64,000 nt of DNA from an uncultured Cryomorphaceae bacterium (lineage in GTDB: Bacteria > Bacteroidota > Bacteroidia > Flavobacteriales > Schleiferiaceae), in assembly GCA_937120475.1 (NCBI GenBank), contig CAKZJV010000007.1, positions 1,132,068 to 1,196,067 on the forward strand, in the 5' to 3' direction. Below are positions 25,870 through 33,594 of the stretch, piece by piece. The notes below the pieces were generated by a model. It had not been told where the DNA came from. It ran no database searches and saw nothing but the letters and a program-made list of their open reading frames with translations. The position numbers were made by a program, and so were the translations under genes. Each line of letters opens with the position of its first letter. The first letter of the stretch is position 1.

Positions 25870-27300
25870 TTATTCGTTTGAAAAGTAATCGTCTTTAAAA
25901 CCCATCAGGTATATTTTGGATTGAGCCCTGGTTACAGCCGTATAGAGCCATCGTAAATAATCCATGTCCACCTCACCAGTAGGTAACCACGGTTGCTCAA
26001 TAAAAACGTTTTTCCACTGCCCCCCTTGTGCTTTATGGCAGGTAATGGCGTAGGCAAACTTTACCTGCAGGGCATTAAAGTAAGGGTTGGCCTGTACCTT
26101 TTGGTGACGTTTGTACTTTTGAGGGATATCGGCATAGTCTTCCAAAACCTTTTGATACAATTTTGAAGATTCCTCCCAGGGTAATGATGGAGCAGCCATA
26201 TCCAAAACGTTGAGCATTAAAACCGTTTCAAAGGGGTCCATGTCCTCGTAATCCACCATGCGTACCTTTACCCGCACAAAGCGCAGGTCGTACAGGTTTT
26301 TGTACTCATAAATTTCCAGTAGTTCAATAATATCACCATTGGCAATAAAACCAGCCCTCGATTTTTCCGATACCCAGAAGTAATTGTTTTTTACCACCAT
26401 GAGGTAATCACCGGGTGATATCTCATCTTCCTGCCACAGTATTCGCCTTCGGATTTGTTGGTTAAACAGGTTAGCCCTTTTATTGGAACGTACTATAATG
26501 CTGGTTCCTTCCCGGCCTTCATCCCTGAATGAGGCTTGTAAGGCGTCTTCCACTTCGTAACCTTCCAAGAGCCTTACAAAATCAGGGCTGACTTTAAAGC
26601 GTGGAATTTTCATTTGCTCCTGCTGCTGCATACTCCGCAGGGTAGTGGCATTATCCAGTATCCCGGAATCTTCCGCTTGCCGCATTACTTCTTTCAACTC
26701 TACTTCCACGCACTCCTTCCGGAAGGTGGCACCCAGGTAATTTACATCCAGGGCCGGGCTCTGATCTGTTCCCACCGGTGGCAACTGGGCATTGTCACCA
26801 ATCAATATCAGCTTACAATTCACCCCACTGCGCACAAATTCAATAAGATCGTGAAGCAAACCACCGGAAAGCAGGTTAAAATCGCTGCTGTTATCCTGTA
26901 TCATGGATGCCTCATCTACAATATAAAGCGTATGGGTGGCTTTATTTTCCTTGAGGCGGAAACTCATACCACCTTTTTTATCACGTGCGGGCCTGAAAAT
27001 ATGGCGATGTATGGTGGATGCTCTTTTATGGGAATACTGGGTCATTACCTTGGCCGCCCTTCCCGTAGGTGCCATCAGCACCACTTTGCGTTTAAATTCA
27101 GGAAGGGTTTTCACCAGGGTTTTAATGATGGTGGTTTTACCGGTTCCGGCATACCCTTTCAAGAGAAAAATTTCATCAGCATTGAGGCGCAGGCAATACT
27201 CGGAAAGCCTGGTTAGTGCTATTTCCTGGTCCAGGGTGGGTTGAAACTGAAAGTTCTTTAGAAAGCCCTGGTAGAGTTTCTTTTTTTGAATAACATCCAC
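25870..27300 (-). CDS. RecD-like ATP-dependent DNA helicase (AAA_30/UvrD_C_2 type)
   Basis: A 476-aa superfamily 1B helicase. Walker A is GYAGTGKTT (49-57), motif Ia is MAPTGRAAKVM, motif II is YIVDEASM, motif III is LIGDNAQLPPVG, and motifs V/VI are ITCHKAQGGQWKNV and LRWLYTAVTRAQ. It lacks the N-terminal domain of RecD2 and RecC-binding regions, so it is the short stand-alone flavobacterial form, probably acting in DNA repair. The reading frame begins with GTG (27298-27300, MDVIQKKK); no ATG lies near. A TATTTTTG box ends only 4 bases upstream of that GTG. Confidence 0.9.
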   Translation of the reverse strand: MDVIQKKKLYQGFLKNFQFQPTLDQEIALTRLSEYCLRLNADEIFLLKGYAGTGKTTIIKTLVKTLPEFKRKVVLMAPTGRAAKVMTQYSHKRASTIHRHIFRPARDKKGGMSFRLKENKATHTLYIVDEASMIQDNSSDFNLLSGGLLHDLIEFVRSGVNCKLILIGDNAQLPPVGTDQSPALDVNYLGATFRKECVEVELKEVMRQAEDSGILDNATTLRSMQQQEQMKIPRFKVSPDFVRLLEGYEVEDALQASFRDEGREGTSIIVRSNKRANLFNQQIRRRILWQEDEISPGDYLMVVKNNYFWVSEKSRAGFIANGDIIELLEIYEYKNLYDLRFVRVKVRMVDYEDMDPFETVLMLNVLDMAAPSLPWEESSKLYQKVLEDYADIPQKYKRHQKVQANPYFNALQVKFAYAITCHKAQGGQWKNVFIEQPWLPTGEVDMDYLRWLYTAVTRAQSKIYLMGFKDDYFSNE

Positions 27301-27304
27301 TTGT

Positions 27305-27312
27305 CAAAAATA
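27305..27312 (-). promoter_or_regulatory. -7 box touching the GTG start of the RecD-like helicase
   Basis: The minus strand reads TATTTTTG, an exact TAnnTTTG, followed by ACAA and then GTG. The transcript would begin at or beside the start codon. Confidence 0.45.
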
Positions 27313-27360
27313 AGGCTGCAGGCCACCTTCCAAAACAATTTAGTCAATAAAAAAAAGTTG

Positions 27361-27368
27361 TAGATTTG
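27361..27368 (+). promoter_or_regulatory. Bacteroidota -7 box for the gene at 27404
   Basis: TAGATTTG matches TAnnTTTG and lies 35 bases before the ATG. The -33 element is weak (TTTAG near 27340). Confidence 0.45.
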
Positions 27369-27403
27369 TGCGCAACGCAACGTAAAAACTCGCCAAAAGC
27401 ATT

Positions 27404-28012
27404 ATGGATTCTAAGTTTTCGGTCATTCTTAAAATCGTTTTAGCCTTAGTAATAATCTACCTTGGCTATATGTTGTACTCCATTATTCAGGAGCCTATTC
27501 AGTTTGAAAAATTAAAGGAAAAACGATATACCCAGGTTCAGCAACGCCTGGAAGATATTCGTGATGCCCAAAAGGCCTATCGTGCCGAGTACAACCGGTT
27601 TGCCAAAGATTTCAATACCCTCATCGCCTTTGTAGATACCGGCAAACAAAGCATAATTGAGCGTAAGGATTCATCTTTTACCTATTACAACAAAACCTAT
27701 CAGCAGGACATGGTGAAAGATACCATTGTTACTAAAATACTGGGGTACCAACCGGTTAAAGCCAGTCTTTACGGTGAGGATTATGATGCTTCCAAACTGC
27801 AGTATATCCCAACTACCGATGGTGAAAAGTTTGAGATGAGCGCCTCCAAAATCAAAGTAAACGATATTATAGTACCGGTTTTTGAAGCCAAAGCTTCCAA
27901 CAAACAGATTTTTGAGGATGTACTGGACAAGTACGATCAATTTATTGATAAGGACTACGCACTTACGGTAGGCTCCCTTACTGAACCCACCCTGAGTGGA
28001 AACTGGAGATAG
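27404..28012 (+). CDS. Conserved hypothetical membrane-anchored protein
   Basis: A 202-aa protein with one N-terminal membrane helix (about 8-26), a short amphipathic region with KEKRYTQVQQRLEDIRDAQKAYRAEYNRF (about 38-66), and a C-terminal alpha/beta part of about 130 residues. The layout of helix, then RYxxVQxRLxxIRxAQxAY, resembles type IV pilin-like or T2SS pseudopilin architecture, but there is no prepilin peptidase site, so that likeness may be superficial. It overlaps the DUF3822 gene by 17 bases and heads a probable three-gene operon with DUF3822 and rsmD. The function is unknown. Confidence 0.7.
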   Translation: MDSKFSVILKIVLALVIIYLGYMLYSIIQEPIQFEKLKEKRYTQVQQRLEDIRDAQKAYRAEYNRFAKDFNTLIAFVDTGKQSIIERKDSSFTYYNKTYQQDMVKDTIVTKILGYQPVKASLYGEDYDASKLQYIPTTDGEKFEMSASKIKVNDIIVPVFEAKASNKQIFEDVLDKYDQFIDKDYALTVGSLTEPTLSGNWR

Positions 28013-28853
28013 TCATATCGGTTCTAATCAGTTTATCAAAGACCCTTCTTTAGACCAAAACCGGATTAAGCAGAGCCATGCTGTATTAAACCTGCGCGGC
28101 AATGGCCTGGGAATTTTGGTGCTGGACCATCACCAGAAAAAGGTGCTGGCCTTGGGCGATTACCACAGCGCAACACCACTGGAAAATGAAGGTATTATCA
28201 CTTTTGCTGAAAACACCCTTCACTCATTGGGTCTGAAACTGGAAGAATGCCTCTCGGTAAGCTGGATATTTTCCGGTTCCAGAGCCTCACTTTTACCCCA
28301 GGAATTTTTTACTCCCGAAAAGGCCGGTAAGGTATTAGAGCTTACCTGCCGGTTGATGCCGGATGAAGTCGTTCATCACGATATATGGAATAAACACCAG
28401 GTAGCCAGTGTTTACCCGGTTCCCCGTGTATTGGAAGAGTGGTTGCAAAATTTTGAGGAACGTAAACTCATCCACAGTAGTACTGCACTGCAAGGCCTGG
28501 CCCAGCTTTACAAATATGATGAGGTTTTTGCCCTGCTCATAGTAGAAGAAGGTTATGCTGAGCTCTATCTGTCCGTAAACGGAAGACCTGTTTTTTACAA
28601 CCAGTTCCCTTATGCGGTAGAAGAAGATCTTTTGTATTACCTCCTTTTTGCCCTGGAACAAAACCGGATATTGGCCCCTGAGATCGATCTGAAAATTGCC
28701 GGGAAAAGCCCGAAAGGCAAAAAGCTGGATATGCTCTTGAGTGAATACATCGGTTCCGTAGCTCCCCTCGCTATTCCGGATGCTATGCAGCTTTCACCCG
28801 GCCTTACCGAGGAGCAATTAAGGTCACTCATCCTTTTAACAGGAGTTATATGA
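27996..28853 (+). CDS. DUF3822 family protein
   Basis: A 285-aa cytosolic protein matching the bacteroidotal DUF3822 family, which I recall as having an actin-like ATPase fold without assigned function. Visible features are the N-terminal HAVLNLRGNGLGILVLDHHQ segment (about 28-47), the repeated short beta-strand pattern, and LLIVEEGYAELYLSVNGRPVFYNQF (about 181-205). The start is GTG 27996, inside the end of the previous gene; no ATG lies in the first 100 codons. Its TGA overlaps the rsmD ATG (ATGA at 28850-28853), so it is translationally coupled to an rRNA methyltransferase. Confidence 0.82.
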   Translation: METGDSHIGSNQFIKDPSLDQNRIKQSHAVLNLRGNGLGILVLDHHQKKVLALGDYHSATPLENEGIITFAENTLHSLGLKLEECLSVSWIFSGSRASLLPQEFFTPEKAGKVLELTCRLMPDEVVHHDIWNKHQVASVYPVPRVLEEWLQNFEERKLIHSSTALQGLAQLYKYDEVFALLIVEEGYAELYLSVNGRPVFYNQFPYAVEEDLLYYLLFALEQNRILAPEIDLKIAGKSPKGKKLDMLLSEYIGSVAPLAIPDAMQLSPGLTEEQLRSLILLTGVI

Positions 28854-29398
28854 TCCGTATTATTAGTGGAAAATACCGCGGCAAACGCCTGCTGGCACCT
28901 AAAAACCTGCCGGTAAGGCCAACTACAGATATGGCCAAGGAATCGTTGTTCAATATATTGAATAACCACTTTTATTTTGATGAAATAAAGGCCCTGGACC
29001 TTTTTAGCGGTACGGGAAATATAGCGTACGAACTGGCCAGCCGGGGCTGTACCGACATCATTGCGGTTGATAGCTCCAAACTTTGTATTCGCTTTATTGA
29101 TAAAACCACCGACCTGTTACAAACCACCGGACTTTTCCCGGTACAATCAGACGTGTTCGGTTTTATTGATCGCGATTTTAACTCGTATGACCTCATCTTT
29201 GCGGACCCCCCTTACGATTTTGAGCATTACGATCAACTGGTGGATAAAATCTTCCTGAAAAAAATGCTTCGTGAAGAAGGCCTTTTGGTGGTGGAACACC
29301 AGGTAAGATCTGATCTTTCCGAGTTGCCCTATTTTCAATCTACCCGCAAATACGGCAACGTACGGTTCAGCTTTTTTGCTCTTGAAGAAAGCGAATAA
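28850..29398 (+). CDS. rsmD: RsmD-family 16S rRNA guanine-N2 methyltransferase
   Basis: A 182-aa SAM-dependent methyltransferase, equivalent to the enzyme that methylates G966 of 16S rRNA. The N-terminal RIISGKYRGKRLLAP and RPTTDMAKESLFNIL, motif I DLFSGTGN (50-57), and motif IV ADPPY (118-122) are all present. The start ATG overlaps the DUF3822 stop. Its last 32 bases overlap the convergent rdgB gene. Confidence 0.94.
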   Translation: MIRIISGKYRGKRLLAPKNLPVRPTTDMAKESLFNILNNHFYFDEIKALDLFSGTGNIAYELASRGCTDIIAVDSSKLCIRFIDKTTDLLQTTGLFPVQSDVFGFIDRDFNSYDLIFADPPYDFEHYDQLVDKIFLKKMLREEGLLVVEHQVRSDLSELPYFQSTRKYGNVRFSFFALEESE

Positions 29399-29951
29399 AT
29401 TGCCGTACCGCTTTACCCCGGTGGCTGATCTCGTTTTTCTCGGCAGCGTCCATCTGGGCAAAGGTTAACGGGTAACCTTCCGGTTGAAAAACCGGGTCAT
29501 AACCAAAACCTTTTTCACCTCGTGCAGTGGTGGTGATCCTACCCTTTACAATTCCCTCAAACAGGTATTCACGGCCATCATGATCAATAAAGGCAATCAC
29601 CGTTCTGAAACGTGCCTCACGATCCAACCTCTCCTTTAATTCACTTAATAACTTAGTCACATTGTCTTGTGAAGTGGCCGCCTCACCGGCATACCTGGCT
29701 GAATATACACCGGGAGCTCCTTGTAAGGCTGCTACCTCCAGGCCAGTATCATCAGCAATGCACGGCTCCCCGGTTTTACCATGATAATACCTGGCTTTTA
29801 TGAGGGCATTTTCTTCCAGGCTACTGCCTGTTTCCGGAATATCTTCGTGCATTCCCAACTCACCCAAGGTTTGAAGCTGATACCTTTCCGGCACCAGATT
29901 TTTGAGTTCAAAAGCCTTGTTTTCATTGTGGGTAGCAAAAGTGAGTTTCAT
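29367..29951 (-). CDS. rdgB: Non-canonical purine NTP pyrophosphatase (RdgB/HAM1)
   Basis: A 194-aa house-cleaning enzyme that hydrolyses XTP, ITP and dITP to the monophosphates. Signatures are FATHNENKAFELK (5-17), IPETGSSLEENALIKA, ADDTGLEV (about 67-74), GVYSARYAG, GFGYDPVF (about 147-154) and ISHRGKAV (about 175-182). Length and start (ATG 29951) are typical. It runs in the same direction as the upstream membrane-protein gene (2 bases apart) and rlmH, forming a short operon, and overlaps rsmD tail to tail. Confidence 0.95.
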   Translation of the reverse strand: MKLTFATHNENKAFELKNLVPERYQLQTLGELGMHEDIPETGSSLEENALIKARYYHGKTGEPCIADDTGLEVAALQGAPGVYSARYAGEAATSQDNVTKLLSELKERLDREARFRTVIAFIDHDGREYLFEGIVKGRITTTARGEKGFGYDPVFQPEGYPLTFAQMDAAEKNEISHRGKAVRQFIRFLQEQKS

Positions 29952-29953
29952 TT

Positions 29954-30643
29954 TCAGTCCGGTTTTAAATGATCTATTTCTTTTTCTACATTTTCCCTTA
30001 ACCTCGCCAATACCTTCTTATGCTCTACACTCATCATGTAAACCGCTTTTTTATAAAGTACAAAAGTGGTGACCAGGTTCTGAAATTCGGCTGCTTTCCA
30101 TACCTGGGCACCGGGAAGCTTGCTCATGGTAAAACCAGGCGGTTCCTTTACCGCCAGATTAGGTATGTTTTTGATAACGTAAGGGATCATGGAGTTGAGG
30201 ATAAACTCCCGGTCAATTTGATTCCATTCTTCTATATATCCGCGTAAATCCGTGTAGTACACCATAATTTCCCGGTTAAGGGTATCGTTACTCAATGAAA
30301 GCTGAAGGTTGCCCGATTGCAGTTCCTGAAAACCGATATCCACAATATTCATCATGCTGTAGGAGGTAATAATATCCACGTAAAGATTAAGAGAGTCGAT
30401 TACGGCTTCTTCTTCCCTGCCCTTCAAGTGGGCGGCATTTTTTTCAAAATATTCGAGTAAGGTACTATGCCGCCAAAGGTTAATGGAATCCCGTTGTAAA
30501 TTGGCTTGAATTACTTTCAAAACATCCCGTTCACGCTCCTGCCTCTGGTTTTGCTCTCTAAGGTCATTCATGAGCAGCGAAAAACTCACCCCTAAGGTTA
30601 CGATAACCAGCTCTGCAAAAAGGTAGCCTATACTTCTTTTCAT
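29954..30643 (-). CDS. Membrane-anchored protein, DUF6090-like
   Basis: A 229-aa protein with one N-terminal membrane helix (about 6-24, AELVIVTLGVSFSLLMND) and a helical soluble domain of about 200 residues. The order of helix, then ERERDVLKVIQANLQRDS, and the SLSNDTLNREIMVYY segment resemble DUF6090 proteins of flavobacteria, which have a helix ending in LQINNW followed by a similar helical bundle; here LLMNDL takes that place. The function is unknown. It sits between rlmH (6 bases upstream) and rdgB (2 bases downstream). Confidence 0.65.
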   Translation of the reverse strand: MKRSIGYLFAELVIVTLGVSFSLLMNDLREQNQRQERERDVLKVIQANLQRDSINLWRHSTLLEYFEKNAAHLKGREEEAVIDSLNLYVDIITSYSMMNIVDIGFQELQSGNLQLSLSNDTLNREIMVYYTDLRGYIEEWNQIDREFILNSMIPYVIKNIPNLAVKEPPGFTMSKLPGAQVWKAAEFQNLVTTFVLYKKAVYMMSVEHKKVLARLRENVEKEIDHLKPD

Positions 30644-30649
30644 TGACGT

Positions 30650-31123
30650 TTATTGATGATGATAAGGTTCATTTCGCAAAATACTAAGAGCCCGGTACAG
30701 TTGTTCCGCAAATATGGGCCTTACAATCTGGTGTGAAAAGGTCATGCGCGACAGGCTCATTTTTTCGTTGGCTCTTTCATAAACACCGGGGTCAAAACCA
30801 TAGGCACCACCTATGGTAAAGCAAACCTGCTTTAAGCCGCGGTTCATCAAATTTTGCAGATGCTCAGCAAATTCTAAAGAAGGCCTTTGTTTCCCATTTT
30901 CATCAAGTACGATAAGGTGATCTGAAGGCTGAATTTCCCGGAGGATCAAATCTCCTTCCCTTTGTTTTATGGCATCTTCAGAAAGGCTTTTCGTATTCTT
31001 CAGGTCGGGAATGGTTTTTACCTCAAAAGGCAGGTAATGTTGAATACGCTGGTGGTATTCCTGCGACAATTTTTGAATGGTATTTTCACGGGTTTTCCCG
31101 GTTTCGATCAAAAGTATCTTCAC
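30650..31123 (-). CDS. rlmH: 23S rRNA pseudouridine-1915 N3-methyltransferase (RlmH)
   Basis: A 157-aa SPOUT methyltransferase acting on the assembled 70S ribosome at position 1915 of helix 69. The C-terminal knot signature FTIGGAYGFDPGVYERA (about 101-117) and SLSRMTFSHQIVRPIFAEQLYRA (about 123-145) are clear, as is DENGKQRPSLEFA. The start is GTG at 31121-31123 (MKILLIETGKT), matching the family N-terminus. It is divergent from nadC and probably leads the rlmH-DUF6090-rdgB unit. Confidence 0.95.
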   Translation of the reverse strand: MKILLIETGKTRENTIQKLSQEYHQRIQHYLPFEVKTIPDLKNTKSLSEDAIKQREGDLILREIQPSDHLIVLDENGKQRPSLEFAEHLQNLMNRGLKQVCFTIGGAYGFDPGVYERANEKMSLSRMTFSHQIVRPIFAEQLYRALSILRNEPYHHQ

Positions 31124-31164
31124 AGCGTTGAATCTTGGGGTAAAAGTTAAGTACTTTGCAGCAC

Positions 31165-32013
31165 ATGTTTGATTTTGATGAATACCTGGATGATTTTATC
31201 AGCAGGGCTATAGTTGAAGATATAGGGCCTGGTGACCATAGCAGTAACTGCTCTATACCGGCAGATGCCCAGGGCCGGATGCAATTACTGGTAAAAGCCA
31301 GCGGGGTTATTGCCGGATTACAAGTGGCCCAAAGAGTTTTTCAAAAGGTAGATCCGGCCATTGAATGCGAACTGCTTTTAGAGGATGGTACACCTATAAG
31401 CCAGGGAGACATTGCATTTCGCCTGCATGGCCCTGAACGCTCCCTATTAAGGGCTGAAAGACTTTCCCTGAATCTTTTGCAACGGATGAGTGGTATTGCC
31501 ACTTACACCGCCAGGCTGGTAAAACTGGTAGAAGGTACCCGCACACAGATACTGGACACCCGCAAAACTACCCCTAACCTCCGTCCCCTGGAAAAATTGG
31601 CGGTACGGCTGGGAGGCGGACAAAATCACCGTATGGGCTTGTATGATATGATCATGCTTAAGGATAACCACATTGATTTTGCAGGTGGTATCAAACCCGC
31701 CATAGAAAAAGCACGTGCTTATCTTTCCCAAAACCAACTCAAACTGCCTATAGAAGTAGAAACCCGCAATCTAAAGGAGCTGCAGGAGGTATTGGATACC
31801 GGTGGTGTAGATCGGGTAATGCTGGATAATTACAGTATTGAGGACACTTACAAGGGTGTGCAAATGGTAAACGCCCAAATAGAAACCGAATCTTCAGGCG
31901 GAATCACGGAGCAAAACATTCGGTCGTATGCCGAAACCGGTGTGGACTTTATATCCGTTGGAGCCCTCACCCACTCCGTAAAGAGCCTTGACCTTAGTTT
32001 GAAAGCTATTTAG
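31165..32013 (+). CDS. nadC: Carboxylating nicotinate-nucleotide diphosphorylase (quinolinate phosphoribosyltransferase)
   Basis: A 282-aa NAD biosynthesis enzyme that converts quinolinate and PRPP to nicotinate mononucleotide, CO2 and PPi. Motifs include EDIGPGDHSS, ERLSLNLLQRMSGIATYT, DTRKTTPNLRPLEKLAVRLGG, HRMGLYDMIMLKDNH and the C-terminal ISVGALTHSVKSLDLSL. ATG 31165 is chosen over an in-frame TTG at 31156. It overlaps nothing but is only 4 bases before the YihY gene. No other nad gene is in the window. Confidence 0.96.
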   Translation: MFDFDEYLDDFISRAIVEDIGPGDHSSNCSIPADAQGRMQLLVKASGVIAGLQVAQRVFQKVDPAIECELLLEDGTPISQGDIAFRLHGPERSLLRAERLSLNLLQRMSGIATYTARLVKLVEGTRTQILDTRKTTPNLRPLEKLAVRLGGGQNHRMGLYDMIMLKDNHIDFAGGIKPAIEKARAYLSQNQLKLPIEVETRNLKELQEVLDTGGVDRVMLDNYSIEDTYKGVQMVNAQIETESSGGITEQNIRSYAETGVDFISVGALTHSVKSLDLSLKAI

Positions 32014-32017
32014 CCTT

Positions 32018-32959
32018 ATGCGAAAGCGGCTGAACAACATTTGGAACTCTATAAAATTACGCGCCCGCAACATTGAGCTTCCTTTGTTCGAAGGTTTAAG
32101 TTTGTACGATGTAGCCACCTTTTTCTTTAAGGGTATTGCCAAAGGCCGGGTAACCAATCGGGCAGCCAGCATCTCTTACAGCTTTTTCCTGGCCCTGTTT
32201 CCCGGTATTATATTCCTGTTTTCCATGATTGCCTTTTTTCCGATACAAGGCTTGGAAGAGGAAATATTCGAAGTTTTCAGGCGTGTTTTACCACCCGATA
32301 CCTACGAGGCTACACGCACCACCATTGAAGACATTTTGAAAAACAGAAGGCCCGATTTACTGTCTTTCGGATTTCTTTTTGCTTTAATTTTTGCTACCAA
32401 CGGTATCAATTCGCTGATCTCTAATTTTAACGATACCATTCATCAACTGGAAACACGGGGCTTCTGGCGACAGCAGTTGGTGGCTATCAGTCTTACGGCC
32501 CTACTGTCGGTAATGGTTATTGTTATGGCCACTCTTCTCATTTTCAGTTCTTCTGTATTAAATGCGTTGCTTTTATTTCTGAATCTCGATGAGATATCAC
32601 CTTTTATAATTGACTCTACCCGTTTTTTTATTTTGGTTTTCCTCGTGTTAGTGGCCATTGCCTTTCTCTACAACTTCGGGCCTTCTAAAAACCGGGAATG
32701 GCGTTTTATTTCACCAGGGGCCATATTGGCCACGGGGCTGATTATCCTGAGCTCGGTAGGCTTTAGTTTTTACGTGAGCAACTTTTCGCAGTACAACCGA
32801 TTGTATGGTTCTATTGGTACCTTGATTGTTATTTTACTATGGATCTATATTAATGCCCTGGTATTGATTATCGGGTTTGAGCTCAATGCCAGTATTGCTT
32901 TTGCCAAAAGCAGTTCCCAAAAGAAAAAACCGGAAATTGAGGACCACTTTAATGAATAA
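32018..32959 (+). CDS. YihY/BrkB-family inner-membrane protein
   Basis: A 313-aa integral membrane protein with six predicted helices (about 53-75, 115-135, 155-185, 195-220, 230-255 and 260-290). The family signature is RAASISYSFFLALFPGIIFLF (about 43-63, containing the conserved S-F), followed by YGSIGTLIVILLWIYINALVLIIGFELNA (about 267-295). The family was once called ribonuclease BN by mistake; its real role is unsettled, with export and cell-envelope functions proposed. It lies 4 bases after nadC and 3 bases before the DUF2147 gene, forming a probable operon. Confidence 0.9.
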   Translation: MRKRLNNIWNSIKLRARNIELPLFEGLSLYDVATFFFKGIAKGRVTNRAASISYSFFLALFPGIIFLFSMIAFFPIQGLEEEIFEVFRRVLPPDTYEATRTTIEDILKNRRPDLLSFGFLFALIFATNGINSLISNFNDTIHQLETRGFWRQQLVAISLTALLSVMVIVMATLLIFSSSVLNALLLFLNLDEISPFIIDSTRFFILVFLVLVAIAFLYNFGPSKNREWRFISPGAILATGLIILSSVGFSFYVSNFSQYNRLYGSIGTLIVILLWIYINALVLIIGFELNASIAFAKSSSQKKKPEIEDHFNE

Positions 32960-32962
32960 AGC

Positions 32963-33400
32963 ATGAAGAAGCTCATTTTTACCTGCCTCTCCATTTTTAT
33001 AGGATCAGGTGCCTACGCCCAGGCCGATGCTATATTAGGTACGTGGCTTACTGAAAAGAAGGATAGCAAAGTAAAGGTCTATAAAAAGGATAATAAATAC
33101 TATGGTAAAATAATTTGGTTGAAAGATGACCTTAATGATGACGGCAGTACCCCCAAAAGGGATGTCAATAATCCCAATGCGGATCTTCGCTCCCGAAAGC
33201 TTAACGGTATGAATATAATGACCGGTCTGGAATGGGACGCTGATGATAAGGAATGGAACGAAGGAGAGATTTACGATCCACGGGGTGGCAGCACTTATTC
33301 CATGTTTGCGCGACTGGAAGATGAAAATACTTTATACCTCAAAGGTTACATCGGTATCTCCCTGATTGGCCGTAGCACCACCTGGACGAGGGTAAAGTGA
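32963..33400 (+). CDS. Secreted DUF2147 family protein
   Basis: A 145-aa protein with a signal peptide (about residues 1-19, ending AYAQ). The DUF2147 domain covers the rest: GTWLTEKKDSKVKVYKKDNKYYGKIIWL (about 27-54), a DPRGGSTYSM turn, and the C-terminal LKGYIGISLIGRSTTWTRVK. The family is periplasmic with a lipocalin-like fold and unknown ligand. It is probably co-transcribed with nadC and yihY. About 190 bases without a recognisable gene follow (33401-33594), holding only a small CTGCT/AGCAG hairpin near 33503-33516. Confidence 0.88.
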   Translation: MKKLIFTCLSIFIGSGAYAQADAILGTWLTEKKDSKVKVYKKDNKYYGKIIWLKDDLNDDGSTPKRDVNNPNADLRSRKLNGMNIMTGLEWDADDKEWNEGEIYDPRGGSTYSMFARLEDENTLYLKGYIGISLIGRSTTWTRVK

Positions 33401-33594
33401 TATTTAAGGAACCCTGGTAATCTTGAGACCGGTAACCACGGCCGTAATGGTTCCACTCCTCATAGATGTCCTTAAAAAAATTGTGCTGCACTATCACCTA
33501 CTGCTGGTTAGCAGATGATAACCGGTTTGGTATATTATTTTAGTAGAGAAGCTAAACATTGACTGACTGTACTGTTTTTCGAAGCTGGACATAA

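Noticed and set aside
26614-27216. 200-codon open frame on the plus strand opposite the RecD-like helicase
   Set aside because: The opposite strand encodes an intact helicase with all motifs; this frame has no recognisable domain or start signal and is a shadow of the coding strand.
33401-33594. Candidate small gene or RNA between DUF2147 and the 906-aa T9SS gene
   Set aside because: No open frame with a plausible start or composition, and only a 5-bp hairpin; nothing supportable.
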